Part shown: positions 23,747 to 31,744 of the stretch, in pieces
Layout of the letters: each line of letters opens with the position of its first letter
How positions within the stretch are numbered: position 1 is the stretch's first letter
NCBI GenBank assembly: GCA_036505215.1
Contig: DASXTW010000124.1
Location: 1-36,771, forward strand
Reading direction: 5' to 3'
Length of the DNA stretch: 36,771 bases
Source: DASXTW01 sp036505215
GTDB lineage: Bacteria; Actinomycetota; UBA4738
Program-made: the position numbers and the translations under genes
The notes under the pieces: generated by a model
Database searches by the model: none
The model's input: only the letters and a program-made list of their open reading frames with translations
Told to the model about the DNA's origin: nothing

Positions 23747-24689
23747 CGATCTCCGGACGATAGCCTCTGGCGAATTCCGCCCCGCTCATTCGCCGCCGCC
23801 CTTCCGGCTGCACCTCATCGAGCCGAAGGACGCCGTCGCCGGACAAGACGTAGAAGCCCTTCTCGGGGCCCCTGACGACCGCGCCCACGACCTCGCCGGG
23901 CCCCAGCGCTTCCGGAACCGGTTCGGTGTGGGGTCGTTCCGACGAGGTCGCACGCAAGATGTTGAGGCCCTTTCCCCGGAACGTGGTGGTGGCCCCCGGA
24001 TCCGGTGCAAGCGCCCGCACCTGCCGCGCGATGGATTCCGCGGGCTGTGACCAGTCGAGGACGCGGTCCTCCAGCTTCAGCTTGGGCGCGTTGGTGGCCT
24101 TTGTTTCATCTTGCGGCTGTCCCACCAGCGAGCCCGCTTCCAGCCGGTCCAGGGTATCGACGAGGAGTCGGCCTCCGAGCGTGGCGAGCCGGGCGCCGAG
24201 TGATCCCGCATCGTCGTCCGGGGAGATGGCCTCCTCCGCCTGAACCAGGACCGGACCAGTGTCCGTCCCCTCGTCCATTCGGATCGTGGTGACCCCCGTA
24301 ACGTCGAGGCCCTCGAGGATCGCTCGGTGGACTGGCGCGGCCCCTCGGAGCTGAGGAAGCAGGGAGAAATGGACGTTGATCGGAGCCGCCGAGGGAAGGT
24401 CGAGCACCGCCTTCGGCAGGATCTCGCCGTAGGCCACCACCGCCAACACGTCGGGTGCGGCCCCGGCCAGCGCCTCGAACCCACGGCCGGACTTCACCGT
24501 CTCCACCTCCTTCAGCGGGAGGCCAAGGGCCCGTGCAGCCTGGGCGACGGGAGTCGGGGCTGGGCGATTGCCCCGGCCCGCTGGGCGGGGTGCCCGGGTG
24601 AGCACGAGCGAGATCTCGTGCCACGAGGCCGCCAGGGTCTGCAGCGATGCAACGGACCAGGCCGCGTTGCCGAGGAAGACGACCCGCAC
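23730..24689 (-). CDS. fmt: Methionyl-tRNA formyltransferase
   Basis: Formylates initiator Met-tRNA using 10-formyl-THF. 319 aa. Catalytic Asn and His in PINVHFSLLPQLRGAAPVHR, catalytic Asp in DEGTDTGPVL, and the C-terminal tRNA-binding domain (KLKLEDRVLDWSQPAESI onward). It starts 16 nt after def, its functional partner. Confidence 0.96.
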   Translation of the reverse strand: MRVVFLGNAAWSVASLQTLAASWHEISLVLTRAPRPAGRGNRPAPTPVAQAARALGLPLKEVETVKSGRGFEALAGAAPDVLAVVAYGEILPKAVLDLPSAAPINVHFSLLPQLRGAAPVHRAILEGLDVTGVTTIRMDEGTDTGPVLVQAEEAISPDDDAGSLGARLATLGGRLLVDTLDRLEAGSLVGQPQDETKATNAPKLKLEDRVLDWSQPAESIARQVRALAPDPGATTTFRGKGLNILRATSSERPHTEPVPEALGPGEVVGAVVRGPEKGFYVLSGDGVLRLDEVQPEGRRRMSGAEFARGYRPEIGERLG

Positions 24690-24705
24690 GAAAGAATTGC
24701 CCTCT

Positions 24706-25233
24706 CTAGGTGCTCGATCGGCCGGAGCGGCCCTTCATCGCACCCAGCTCGTGCTCACGCAGCATGCCCATGGCCTTCCTGCGGTCTTCCTCCGACAGGC
24801 GGTCGAGGAAGAGCAGCCCGTTCAGGTGATCGGTCTCGTGCTGGAAGACCCGGGCCAGAAAGCCTTCTGCTCGAATGGTTGCGGGCTTCCCCTGCAGGTC
24901 GAGGCCGTCCACACGGACTCGTTCCGCCCGCCCCGTCGGATACCACAGACCGGGGATCGAGAGACAGCCCTCATCTTCCACGATCTCCCCCTCCAGCTCG
25001 GACAGGACGGGATTCGCCAGCGCCCCAGGACTGTTTCCCTTCTCGGCGTCGTAGACGAAGAACCGCAGCGACAAACCGATCTGAGGAGCGGCCAGACCCA
25101 CGCCCGGCGCGTTGTACATGGTCTCCAGCATGTCCTCGTAGAGACGATGCATCAGCTCGTCGAAGGTCTCGACGTCGCGGCTGGGCTCCCGTAGGACGGG
25201 GTCGCCCAGGATGCGAATGGGCAGGACGCTCAC
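24706..25233 (-). CDS. def: Peptide deformylase
   Basis: Removes the formyl group from nascent proteins. 175 aa from GTG 25233. Motif 1 GVGLAAPQIG, motif 2 EGCLSIPG with the metal Cys, and motif 3 QHETDHLNG with the two metal His and the catalytic Glu. The palindromic repeat copy 2 lies directly upstream, between it and priA. Confidence 0.96.
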   Translation of the reverse strand: MSVLPIRILGDPVLREPSRDVETFDELMHRLYEDMLETMYNAPGVGLAAPQIGLSLRFFVYDAEKGNSPGALANPVLSELEGEIVEDEGCLSIPGLWYPTGRAERVRVDGLDLQGKPATIRAEGFLARVFQHETDHLNGLLFLDRLSEEDRRKAMGMLREHELGAMKGRSGRSST

Positions 25234-25252
25234 ATCAGCTCTCTTTCCTCCC

Positions 25253-25347
25253 GATGAAGCCAGTGCTCCTGCACTGGCTTCATCGCCAGGGGGAATGAAG
25301 CAGCCTGGTCCGCTCCGCTTCGCTTCGCGGGGCTGCTTCCCCCCTGG
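25253..25347. repeat. Two-hairpin palindromic repeat, copy 2 (between priA and def)
   Basis: Stem A (25253-25284) is a perfect 14-bp inverted repeat, GATGAAGCCAGTGC-TCCT-GCACTGGCTTCATC read in parts. Stem B (25286-25347) is the 62-bp palindrome shared with copy 1, same orientation and same order. Stem A differs in sequence from copy 1 but keeps GAAGC...GCTTC and its full pairing. It fills nearly all of the 123-bp gap and could also act as an RNA stability or termination element. Confidence 0.85.
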
Positions 25348-25356
25348 ACCCCCTGG

Positions 25357-27210
25357 TCATAGTTGCGGTTCGGCCTCCACCCGGGTCACGGTCCCCTGGC
25401 CCGCCAGGCGAAAGATTCCCTGCCTGAATCGGGCGAGGTCGCTGGGTGGAACGGCCACTAAGCATAGCGTTCCCCCCTCGACGGCCGTGGCGAGGACGCT
25501 GGCTGCGCCTGCTGCGGCCAGGGCCTCCTCGACGGCCCGGGAGCCGGCGATCCGGAAGACAGCGTGTCCCGGGACGAAGCCCGCTTCGGCCCTGGCCTTC
25601 GCCTGCGCGACGAGGAAGGGCACTGGTTCCCACCTGATCAATGCCTGGATGGCCGGGTGAGCAGGGCGGCGGGTGTGCAGGAGAACCCTCCCTCCTTCGG
25701 AGCGAGGTCCCGCCCACGCTGCCGCCTCCATCCATGTGGCAAGCGCCTGCTCGCCCGAATGCACCCCGGCACGGGCCAGCGCGCGGTCGGCGTCGAGGAT
25801 CGCAACAAGGTCCAGCCTCAGGGGGCCCACGTCTTTCACTGCGGCCGCCGTGCCCACGATCACTCCCGGCCCCGGAGGAAACGGCTGCCGGTCGATGGAC
25901 GCCTCCAGGCGGACAGGGATCGGGGCCGCCCGCGCGGCCCACTCGGCCACTCGCTCGGTGCCTCCGCGCTCCACGCCGAACGAGTCACTGCCGCAGTTGG
26001 CACACGCCCCATTCGAACCGCACACGCGACAGGCGGGCTTCCCTCGTTCGACGACGATCGGGCCTCGGCACACCGCGCACGCCGCCGGTTCGCCGCACGA
26101 GCGGCACACCCTCGCGACTCCATACCCGCGCCGTGACACGATCAGGGCAGCCCGCCGCGCCCGCTTGAGAAGGGCGGTCAGCCGGGGAGAGCGATCCTCT
26201 GCCTCGGGCGGCGCAGTCTCGACCAGGGGGGCGGCAACCCGTTCCATTCGTCTGTCGGGCCTGGCTACGCTCACGGTGCCGGCCTCGGCCTCCACGGCCG
26301 TCTCGACCGATGGTGCAAGCGAAGCCAGCACGCAGGCCGCTCCCTCCAGGCGGGTTCGGGCCATCGCCACCTCGCGGACGTGGTAGTAGGGCGAACGGTC
26401 CTCGCGATGGCCTGGATGGACCTCGCGGCTGATCCAGATGAGCCCCAGGTCGCCGAGCGGTGAGAAGACCGCCGGACGAGTTCCCACGATCACGTCGAAC
26501 CGGCCGGTCAGGATCTGAAGCCACGTCCGGTACCGATGGCGCTGATCGCCTCCGAGAAAGGCCACGGCGTGATCCCCGAAAGCTTCCAGCACGGCCTGGG
26601 CGGTGGCCGGGAGCGGTTCGGCCTCCGGAACGAGGACGACGGCCTGTTTGTCCATGGCAAGGCAGGCACCAACAGCCTCAACGCACACCGACTGCTCTTC
26701 GTCCGGAAGCGGCCGCAGCCACGTGGTGATGCCTGGCTGGAGCAGCCCCTCTCCCCCGTATCGAGCAAGAACATCGGACATTGGGTTGCCGGCAGTGAGA
26801 GTCGCCGGCATGGGCCGCGCGTAGCCGCCGGGGGCCCCCCGCGATCGAGCCGCAGGCGAGCGAGCGGGTGTGGCGGCGTCTACAGCGGCCCCGTCGCCCT
26901 CGACCACCTCTTCGGACACAACTCGCGGCGGGTAGGAGCGCTCGATCACCGTGGCGAGCGGGGCGATGTAGCGCTCACTCATCCACCGGAAGAGCACGAG
27001 CCTCGTCTGGTCGAAGAACCGGACAGGTGAGTGGACCTTGCGCACGCTCAGCAGCCGACCTGATGGAACCTCCTCCGCCGGTCCAAGGACCCATCCCTTC
27101 AGGGTTCGGCCGTGGAACGGAACCGAGACGAGACTTCCGGTGCCGGCTTCCTGTTCATCCTTCAGCAGGTACGTGAATGGCCGGTCGACGGCGAGCCGGG
27201 GGACGGCCAC
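25357..27210 (-). CDS. priA: Primosomal protein N' (PriA), actinobacterial type without helicase motifs
   Basis: 617 aa. The N-terminal DNA-binding domain (AVPRLAVDRPFTYLL, VPFHGRTLKGWVLG) and the Cys-rich zinc-binding segment (CRSCGEPAACAVC, CRVCGSNGACANC) are kept. The Walker A motif is missing (AVVLVPEAEPLPATAQAV) and the DEEH box reads SREVH, so helicase activity is unlikely. This matches the degenerate PriA generally annotated in mycobacteria and streptomycetes. It is presumed to help replication restart as a binding protein. GTG 27210 is the best visible start; the frame is open for 14 more codons without ATG/GTG/TTG. Confidence 0.9.
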   Translation of the reverse strand: MAVPRLAVDRPFTYLLKDEQEAGTGSLVSVPFHGRTLKGWVLGPAEEVPSGRLLSVRKVHSPVRFFDQTRLVLFRWMSERYIAPLATVIERSYPPRVVSEEVVEGDGAAVDAATPARSPAARSRGAPGGYARPMPATLTAGNPMSDVLARYGGEGLLQPGITTWLRPLPDEEQSVCVEAVGACLAMDKQAVVLVPEAEPLPATAQAVLEAFGDHAVAFLGGDQRHRYRTWLQILTGRFDVIVGTRPAVFSPLGDLGLIWISREVHPGHREDRSPYYHVREVAMARTRLEGAACVLASLAPSVETAVEAEAGTVSVARPDRRMERVAAPLVETAPPEAEDRSPRLTALLKRARRAALIVSRRGYGVARVCRSCGEPAACAVCRGPIVVERGKPACRVCGSNGACANCGSDSFGVERGGTERVAEWAARAAPIPVRLEASIDRQPFPPGPGVIVGTAAAVKDVGPLRLDLVAILDADRALARAGVHSGEQALATWMEAAAWAGPRSEGGRVLLHTRRPAHPAIQALIRWEPVPFLVAQAKARAEAGFVPGHAVFRIAGSRAVEEALAAAGAASVLATAVEGGTLCLVAVPPSDLARFRQGIFRLAGQGTVTRVEAEPQL

Positions 27211-27253
27211 GCAGATGTCGACGGGGCCCGACAGCAGATCGGAGCGGGACGAG

Positions 27254-28441
27254 CTACTCGAAGGCGCGGCGGAGGTCGTCGACCCGGTCGGTCTCTTCCC
27301 AGGAAAAGCCCTTGCGCCCGAAGTGTCCGTAGGCAGCAGTCTCCCGATAGATCGGGCGCCGGAGGTCGAGGTGATGGATGATCGCCGCCGGCCTGAAATC
27401 GAACAGCTCCCTCACCACTTCGACGAGGCGGACCGGATCCACCTGGTTGGTCCCGAACGTGTCGATGGAGAGCGACACGGGATGAGCCGTCCCGATGGCG
27501 TACGCCACCTGGAGTTGGACCCGGTCGGCCAATCCAGCAGCCACGATGTTCTTGGACACGTACCGAGCCATGTAGGCGGCGGAACGGTCGACCTTGGTGG
27601 GATCCTTGCCCGAGAAGCAGCCGCCGCCGTGCGGAGCCATGGCACCGTAGGAATCGACCATGATCTTTCGTCCCGTCAGGCCGGTGTCAGCCTTGGGTCC
27701 GCCGATCTCGAACCGGCCGGTCGGATTGACGAGGATCCGCACCCCTTCCGCGTCGAGGTCTATCTCCCTCAGGACCGGCTCGATCACCTCGGCCTCGATA
27801 TCCGGCTTGAGCAGGGTCTCGATGTCGACCTCCTCACGATGCTGGGCGGAGATGATCACCGTGTGCACCCGGACCGGCCGGCCGTCGTCGTACTCGATGG
27901 TGACCTGGCTCTTGCCATCTGGCCGCAGATACGGAAGCACGCCGGCCCGCCTCACGTCGGCCAGACGCTTGGCCAGGCGGTGAGCGACGGCGATCGGCAT
28001 GGGCATGAGCTCTTCGGTCTCCCGGCAGGCGTAGCCGATCATCATTCCCTGGTCGCCCGCACCCGTCTCGTCGAACGGGTCGACGGCGCCTTCCCTTCTC
28101 ACCTCGAACGACTTGTTCACGCCTTGAGCGATATCCGATGACTGCGGCTGGATGGCCACGACCACCCCGCACGTCTCCCCGTCGATCCCATACTTGGCAT
28201 CCGTGTAGCCGATCGAGGTGACGGTGTCGCGGACCACCTTGGGGATCTCCACGTAAGTGCTCGTGGTGATCTCACCGGCCACGATCACGACCCCGGTCGT
28301 CACCAGCGTCTCGCAGGCCACCCGGCCGAGGCGATCGTCCGCCAGGACGGCATCGAGGACCGCGTCCGAGATCTGATCGGCCAGCTTGTCGGGATGGCCC
28401 TCCGTGACCGATTCGGAGGTGAAGAGGTATCGGCGTCCCAT
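27254..28441 (-). CDS. metK: S-adenosylmethionine synthetase
   Basis: Makes AdoMet from methionine and ATP. 395 aa. Signatures: SVTEGHPDKLADQISDAVLD, GAGDQGMMIGYACRET, the P-loop-like GGGCFSGKDPTKVDRSAAY and GGRPKADTGLTG-like GGPKADTGLTGRKI. No Shine-Dalgarno sequence precedes the ATG; a perfect TATAAT lies 10 nt upstream. Confidence 0.97.
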   Translation of the reverse strand: MGRRYLFTSESVTEGHPDKLADQISDAVLDAVLADDRLGRVACETLVTTGVVIVAGEITTSTYVEIPKVVRDTVTSIGYTDAKYGIDGETCGVVVAIQPQSSDIAQGVNKSFEVRREGAVDPFDETGAGDQGMMIGYACRETEELMPMPIAVAHRLAKRLADVRRAGVLPYLRPDGKSQVTIEYDDGRPVRVHTVIISAQHREEVDIETLLKPDIEAEVIEPVLREIDLDAEGVRILVNPTGRFEIGGPKADTGLTGRKIMVDSYGAMAPHGGGCFSGKDPTKVDRSAAYMARYVSKNIVAAGLADRVQLQVAYAIGTAHPVSLSIDTFGTNQVDPVRLVEVVRELFDFRPAAIIHHLDLRRPIYRETAAYGHFGRKGFSWEETDRVDDLRRAFE

Positions 28442-28451
28442 GGTCCGGCGG

Positions 28452-28457
28452 ATTATA
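28452..28457 (-). promoter_or_regulatory. -10 box of metK
   Basis: Consensus TATAAT on the minus strand, 10 nt before the metK ATG. The upstream 17-18 nt run into the tandem hairpin repeat and show no clear -35. A start 6-8 nt downstream gives a leader of 2-4 nt. Confidence 0.6.
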
Positions 28458-28470
28458 CGGGGTCTCTCCT

Positions 28471-28565
28471 GCCGGGGCCTACCGCTTCGCTGCTTGAGGC
28501 CCCGGACCCCTCCGCCGGGGCCTACCGCTTCGCTGCTTGAGGCCCCGGACCCCTGCGCCGAGGCC
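28471..28565. repeat. Tandem 43-bp palindromic repeat (2.2 copies) between coaBC and metK
   Basis: Units at 28471-28513 and 28514-28556 differ at one base; a degenerate third start (GCCGAGGCC) follows. Each unit is a hairpin: CCGGGGCCT pairs with AGGCCCCGG around a 16-nt loop containing CCGCTTCGCT, and ends GGACCCC. The same core and end occur in the repeats at 16890 and 25253. Confidence 0.85.
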
Positions 28566-28583
28566 GCTCAACCGTTCCCTCGC

Positions 28584-29807
28584 TCAACCAGCTCCTCGGG
28601 TTCTCAGGAACTCGGCCAGTCGATCGCAGATCGCCCGGGCAAGCTCGGCTTTGGTCCAGTCCCGCAGGTCGACGTCGTCTGCCGTGGCGGCCAGGATGGC
28701 GGCCCGGTTCGCCTCCGAGCCGAATCCCGTTCCTGCTCGGCCCACTTCGTTGGCCACGAGCAAGTCGAGGTTTTTCTCGATGAGCTTGCGGCGCCCTTCC
28801 CTGACGACGTTGTCGGTCTCGGCGGCGAACCCGACCAGGACCTGGTTCTCCTTCTCCTTTCCCAGCGTGGCCAGGATGTCCACGGTCTGCTCCAGCTTGA
28901 GCTCCAGAGACCCGGCGTCCTTCTTGACCTTCCCCTGCGCGGCACGATCGGGCCGAAAGTCCGACACCGCAGCCGCCATCACCACGGCGTCGACGCTCTC
29001 ATAGTGTTCGAACACAACCGCGGCCATCTCGGCAGAGGTCTCCACATGGAGCACCTCCACACGGGGAGGGTCGGGCAGCGCAACCGGCCCCGCCACCAAG
29101 GTCACGCGAGCACCCCGGCGCGCCGCTTCCGCCGCGACGGCGAAGCCCATCTTTCCGCTGGAGCGGTTGCCGATGAACCTGACGGCGTCGATCGGCTCGT
29201 GGGTGGGTCCGGCGGTCACCAGGATGCCCCGCCCTGCCAGATCCTGCCCGGCCGCAAGTGCCTCGACCAGCGCCGACACAATGGCCTCCGGTTCCGCCAT
29301 CCGCCCCGGACCCTCGTCCCCGGCAGCCAAGGGACCGACACCGGGCGGGACGATCGTCGCTCCTCGCTCCGCCACCGTGGCCAGGTTGGCCTGGGTGGCA
29401 GGCTGCTCCCACATCCCCGAGTGCATAGCCGGGGCCAGGACGAGCGGGCAGGTCGCCTCGAGGAGCGTCGAGGTGAGCAGGTCGTCGGCCAAGCCGTGGG
29501 CCAGCCTGGCCAGGACGTTCGCCGTCGCCGGGGCCACCAACGCGGCGTCGGCCTCGCGGGCCAGGCGTACGTGAAGGACCGCCTCGGGCTGCTCGAACAC
29601 GTCGGAGTGGACAGGGTGATGGGTGAGTGCCGCGAAGGTATCCGCGCCGATGAAACGCAGGGCCGCCGGCGTCATCACCACTGTCACGTCGGCGCCGGCC
29701 TGGGTGAGCAAGCGCACCAGATAGGCGGCCTTGTACGCGGCGATGCCGCCGGTCACGCCGAGGAGGATCCGCCGTCCCGACAGGACTCCGGCGTCGACAC
29801 CGGTCAT
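28584..29807 (-). CDS. coaBC: Bifunctional phosphopantothenoylcysteine decarboxylase / synthetase
   Basis: Two consecutive coenzyme A steps. 407 aa. The N-terminal flavoprotein CoaC has GVTGGIAAYKAA, ALTHHPVH with the active-site His, APATANVLARLAHG and PAMHSGMW (the actinobacterial variant of PxMNxxMW). The C-terminal CoaB has VTAGPTHEPIDAVRFIGNRS, MAAAVSDFRP and GKVKKDAG. It follows rpoZ by 9 nt. Confidence 0.96.
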   Translation of the reverse strand: MTGVDAGVLSGRRILLGVTGGIAAYKAAYLVRLLTQAGADVTVVMTPAALRFIGADTFAALTHHPVHSDVFEQPEAVLHVRLAREADAALVAPATANVLARLAHGLADDLLTSTLLEATCPLVLAPAMHSGMWEQPATQANLATVAERGATIVPPGVGPLAAGDEGPGRMAEPEAIVSALVEALAAGQDLAGRGILVTAGPTHEPIDAVRFIGNRSSGKMGFAVAAEAARRGARVTLVAGPVALPDPPRVEVLHVETSAEMAAVVFEHYESVDAVVMAAAVSDFRPDRAAQGKVKKDAGSLELKLEQTVDILATLGKEKENQVLVGFAAETDNVVREGRRKLIEKNLDLLVANEVGRAGTGFGSEANRAAILAATADDVDLRDWTKAELARAICDRLAEFLRTRGAG

Positions 29808-29816
29808 AGGGAAGAC

Positions 29817-30059
29817 CTACTTGATGCCGGGAGCCTCGATCGGCTCGAAGTTGACCTTGCCCTGGGCGACCTCCTGGAGGGCGATGGCCAGCGGCTTCGA
29901 GCCCAACCCTTCGACAAGCGGCGGGACGAATTCGCCGCGCCCCTCTCCTAGCTGGCCGTAGTACGAGTTGATCTCCCGGGCCCGCTTTGCGGCCAGGATG
30001 ACCAGCGTGTAGCGGGAGTCCACCTTGTCCAGGAGGTCGTCGATCTTCGGCTCAATCAT
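29817..30059 (-). CDS. rpoZ: RNA polymerase omega subunit
   Basis: 80-aa subunit that helps assemble and stabilise RNA polymerase. Core motif VDSRYTLVILAAKRAREIN. ATG 30059 is chosen because AAAGAGGAGAG lies 7-8 nt upstream; the earlier ATG 30092 has no ribosome-binding site. In the gmk-rpoZ-coaBC order common to many bacteria. Confidence 0.95.
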   Translation of the reverse strand: MIEPKIDDLLDKVDSRYTLVILAAKRAREINSYYGQLGEGRGEFVPPLVEGLGSKPLAIALQEVAQGKVNFEPIEAPGIK

Positions 30060-30097
30060 CAGAAGTCTCTCCTCTTTAGAGCTGGAAGCCATCCGGT

Positions 30098-30670
30098 TCA
30101 GGTTTCGCTGGGGCCGGAGGCTGCATCGATTATAGCGGCGACTTCCGCCGCGGCCCTCTCGACCTCGTCGTTCACGACCACATGGTCGAACCACGACCGC
30201 TGGTTCATCTCCGATCTCGCCGCTCTCAAGCGGCGCTCAAGCTCGGGCTCGCTCTCGGTCCGCCGTGCCCGAAGCCTCCGTTCCAGCTCCCCGTCCGAAG
30301 GCGGCGCCAGGAAGATCAGCACGGCCTCGGGCATCCTCCGCCGGACCGCGGCAGCCCCCTGGACGTCGATCTCCAGGATGACGTGCCTTCCCGCAGTGAG
30401 CTCCTTCAGTACCGGCGCCAGAAGCGTCCCCGAGCGGTGCCCGTAGATCTCCGCCCACTCGAGGAATTCGTCCTTCTCGACGAGCTGGTCGAACAGCTCG
30501 GGTGAGATGAACTCGTAATCGCGGCCATCGACCTCACCGGGGCGAGGATCCCGTGTCGTGCAGGAGACGGAGAGCACCAGCTCGGGTCGCAGCTCGAGCA
30601 ACCGGCGGACGACGGTCCCTTTCCCGACCCCGGAGGGACCGGAGATGACGAAGAGGCGCCCCCTGGAAAC
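30098..30670 (-). CDS. gmk: Guanylate kinase, apparently starting at GTT
   Basis: Phosphorylates GMP to GDP. P-loop SGPSGVGKGT, the GMP-binding SVSCTTRDPRPGEVDGRDY and the lid region are intact. Gmk lies in the same frame as mihF, separated by the mihF TAG (30677-30679). Between that TAG and the P-loop the codons are TAC CGG GTT TCC AGG GGG CGC CTC TTC GTC ATC, with no ATG, GTG or TTG. GTT at 30668-30670 gives the expected N-terminus (V/M)SRGRLFVISGPSG and 190 aa, and AGAGGT lies 8 nt upstream of it. Alternatives are a sequencing error in a GTG, or TAG read-through from mihF. Confidence 0.92.
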   Translation of the reverse strand, partial: VSRGRLFVISGPSGVGKGTVVRRLLELRPELVLSVSCTTRDPRPGEVDGRDYEFISPELFDQLVEKDEFLEWAEIYGHRSGTLLAPVLKELTAGRHVILEIDVQGAAAVRRRMPEAVLIFLAPPSDGELERRLRARRTESEPELERRLRAARSEMNQRSWFDHVVVNDEVERAAAEVAAIIDAASGPSET

Positions 30671-30676
30671 CCGGTA

Positions 30677-30991
30677 CTACCTCTTGGAGAACTCGCCGAG
30701 CAGCGCGTCCTTCTGCTTGGCCCCGAGCCCGCGGATGCGGCGGCTGGCCGAGATGTCCAGGCGCTCCATGATCTTCCGGGCCCGGACCTTCCCCACCCCT
30801 GGCAGTGACTCCAGGACTGCGGAAACCTTCATCTTCCCCACGACGTCGTCGTTCTGCCTGCTCAGGACGTCGCGCAAACTCACCTTCTCGGACTTCAGCT
30901 GGCCTTTGAGCTCCGCCCGGCGCTTTCGAGCCTCCGCGGCCTTGGCCAGGGCCTCCTTACGCTGCTCCTCGGTCAGGGTGGGCAGGGGCAT
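30677..30991 (-). CDS. mihF: Actinobacterial integration host factor (mIHF/sIHF)
   Basis: 104-aa nucleoid protein restricted to actinobacteria. Basic N-terminal helix (LTEEQRKEALAKAAEARKRR) and the helix-two-turns-helix DNA-binding part VGKMKVSAVLESLPGVGKVR followed by MERLDISASRRIRGLG. It bends and compacts DNA and is essential in mycobacteria. AAGGAGGG precedes the ATG. First gene of the mihF-gmk-rpoZ-coaBC unit, 6 nt before gmk. Confidence 0.96.
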   Translation of the reverse strand: MPLPTLTEEQRKEALAKAAEARKRRAELKGQLKSEKVSLRDVLSRQNDDVVGKMKVSAVLESLPGVGKVRARKIMERLDISASRRIRGLGAKQKDALLGEFSKR

Positions 30992-31050
30992 GGTCCCTCC
31001 TTCGTTCGTTCACGTCCATTGCACGGGCTTCCCCCCGTAAACGCCCGCGG

Positions 31051-31080
31051 ATTATACGCACGCGGCCTGAGCAGGAGCAA
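31051..31080 (-). promoter_or_regulatory. Promoter of mihF-gmk-rpoZ-coaBC
   Basis: TTGCTC (31075-31080), 18-nt spacer, consensus TATAAT (31051-31056) on the minus strand, giving a leader of about 50 nt before the mihF ATG. Confidence 0.65.
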
Positions 31081-31094
31081 TCGCGGCTCATCGC

Positions 31095-31112
31095 TCGGCG
31101 TCGCCTCGCCGA
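31095..31112 (-). terminator. Possible weak terminator of the pyr operon
   Basis: A 6-bp inverted repeat (TCGGCG / CGCCGA, 6-nt loop) 56 nt after the pyrE stop and just before the mihF promoter. There is no U-tract, so this is tentative. Confidence 0.25.
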
Positions 31113-31167
31113 CGTGAACCTCTAGGTGAAGGTCAGAACGACCAGGCGAGAGGAGGATCCGTCGAAG

Positions 31168-31740
31168 TCAGGCGTTCCCGGAAACGTACCTCGAACCGGG
31201 CGAGTCGATGGGCGCCCCTTGCTCGCAGAGAGGACACCGATCTGCCTCCCAGGAAGATGCCTCCACACGAAGAACGGCCTTCAGCGGAAATTCGAGGGGG
31301 CCGGTGGAACGGTCGATCAGCGCTGCCACGCCGAGCGGTTCCGCTCCAGCATCCTGGACCAAGGCCAAGACCTCTCCGGCAGAACCACCCGTGGTGATGA
31401 CGTCCTCGACGACGAGCGCGCGCTCGCCCGGATCGATCCAGAAGCCCCGTCGTAACCGCATCCGCCCGGCCTCTCGTTCGGAGAAGATCGAGCGCGCTCG
31501 CGCTTCAAGCGCAACCGCGAACCCCAGGGCGACGGCGCCCACAGCCGGGGCGACCACCACGTCGATCCGCGGATACCAGGAGGCAATCTCCCGAGCAAGG
31601 GACATGACGGCGTCGGGACGTTCCAGCACCCGGGCCTTCTGGACGTAGACGTCGGAATGACGGCCCGAGGTGAGGCGAAAGTGACCGCTCAGCATGGCGC
31701 CACTCCGCTCGAACAACTCCCGGGCCTCCCCGGGGGTCAT
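31168..31740 (-). CDS. pyrE: Orotate phosphoribosyltransferase
   Basis: Joins orotate to PRPP giving OMP. 190 aa from ATG 31740. Substrate region SGHFRLTSGRHSDVYVQKAR and the PRPP motif ALVVEDVITTGGSAGEVL are intact. The C-terminus carries RCPLCEQGAPIDSPGSR; a similar CPLC tail is what I recall in Thermus-type PyrE. It starts 4 nt after pyrF. Confidence 0.95.
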   Translation of the reverse strand: MTPGEARELFERSGAMLSGHFRLTSGRHSDVYVQKARVLERPDAVMSLAREIASWYPRIDVVVAPAVGAVALGFAVALEARARSIFSEREAGRMRLRRGFWIDPGERALVVEDVITTGGSAGEVLALVQDAGAEPLGVAALIDRSTGPLEFPLKAVLRVEASSWEADRCPLCEQGAPIDSPGSRYVSGNA

Positions 31741-31744
31741 CGAA

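Noticed and set aside
25357..27210. PriA lacking helicase motifs looked like a decayed gene
   Set aside because: Actinobacterial PriA proteins generally lack detectable helicase domains, so this is normal for the phylum.
28584..29807. CoaC motif PAMHSGMW instead of PxMNxxMW
   Set aside because: The His variant is what I recall in mycobacterial CoaBC; a lineage feature, not an oddity.
28386..29951. 521-codon open frame on the plus strand across metK, coaBC and rpoZ
   Set aside because: It crosses an intergenic hairpin repeat and three well-supported genes in antisense; no recognisable domain.
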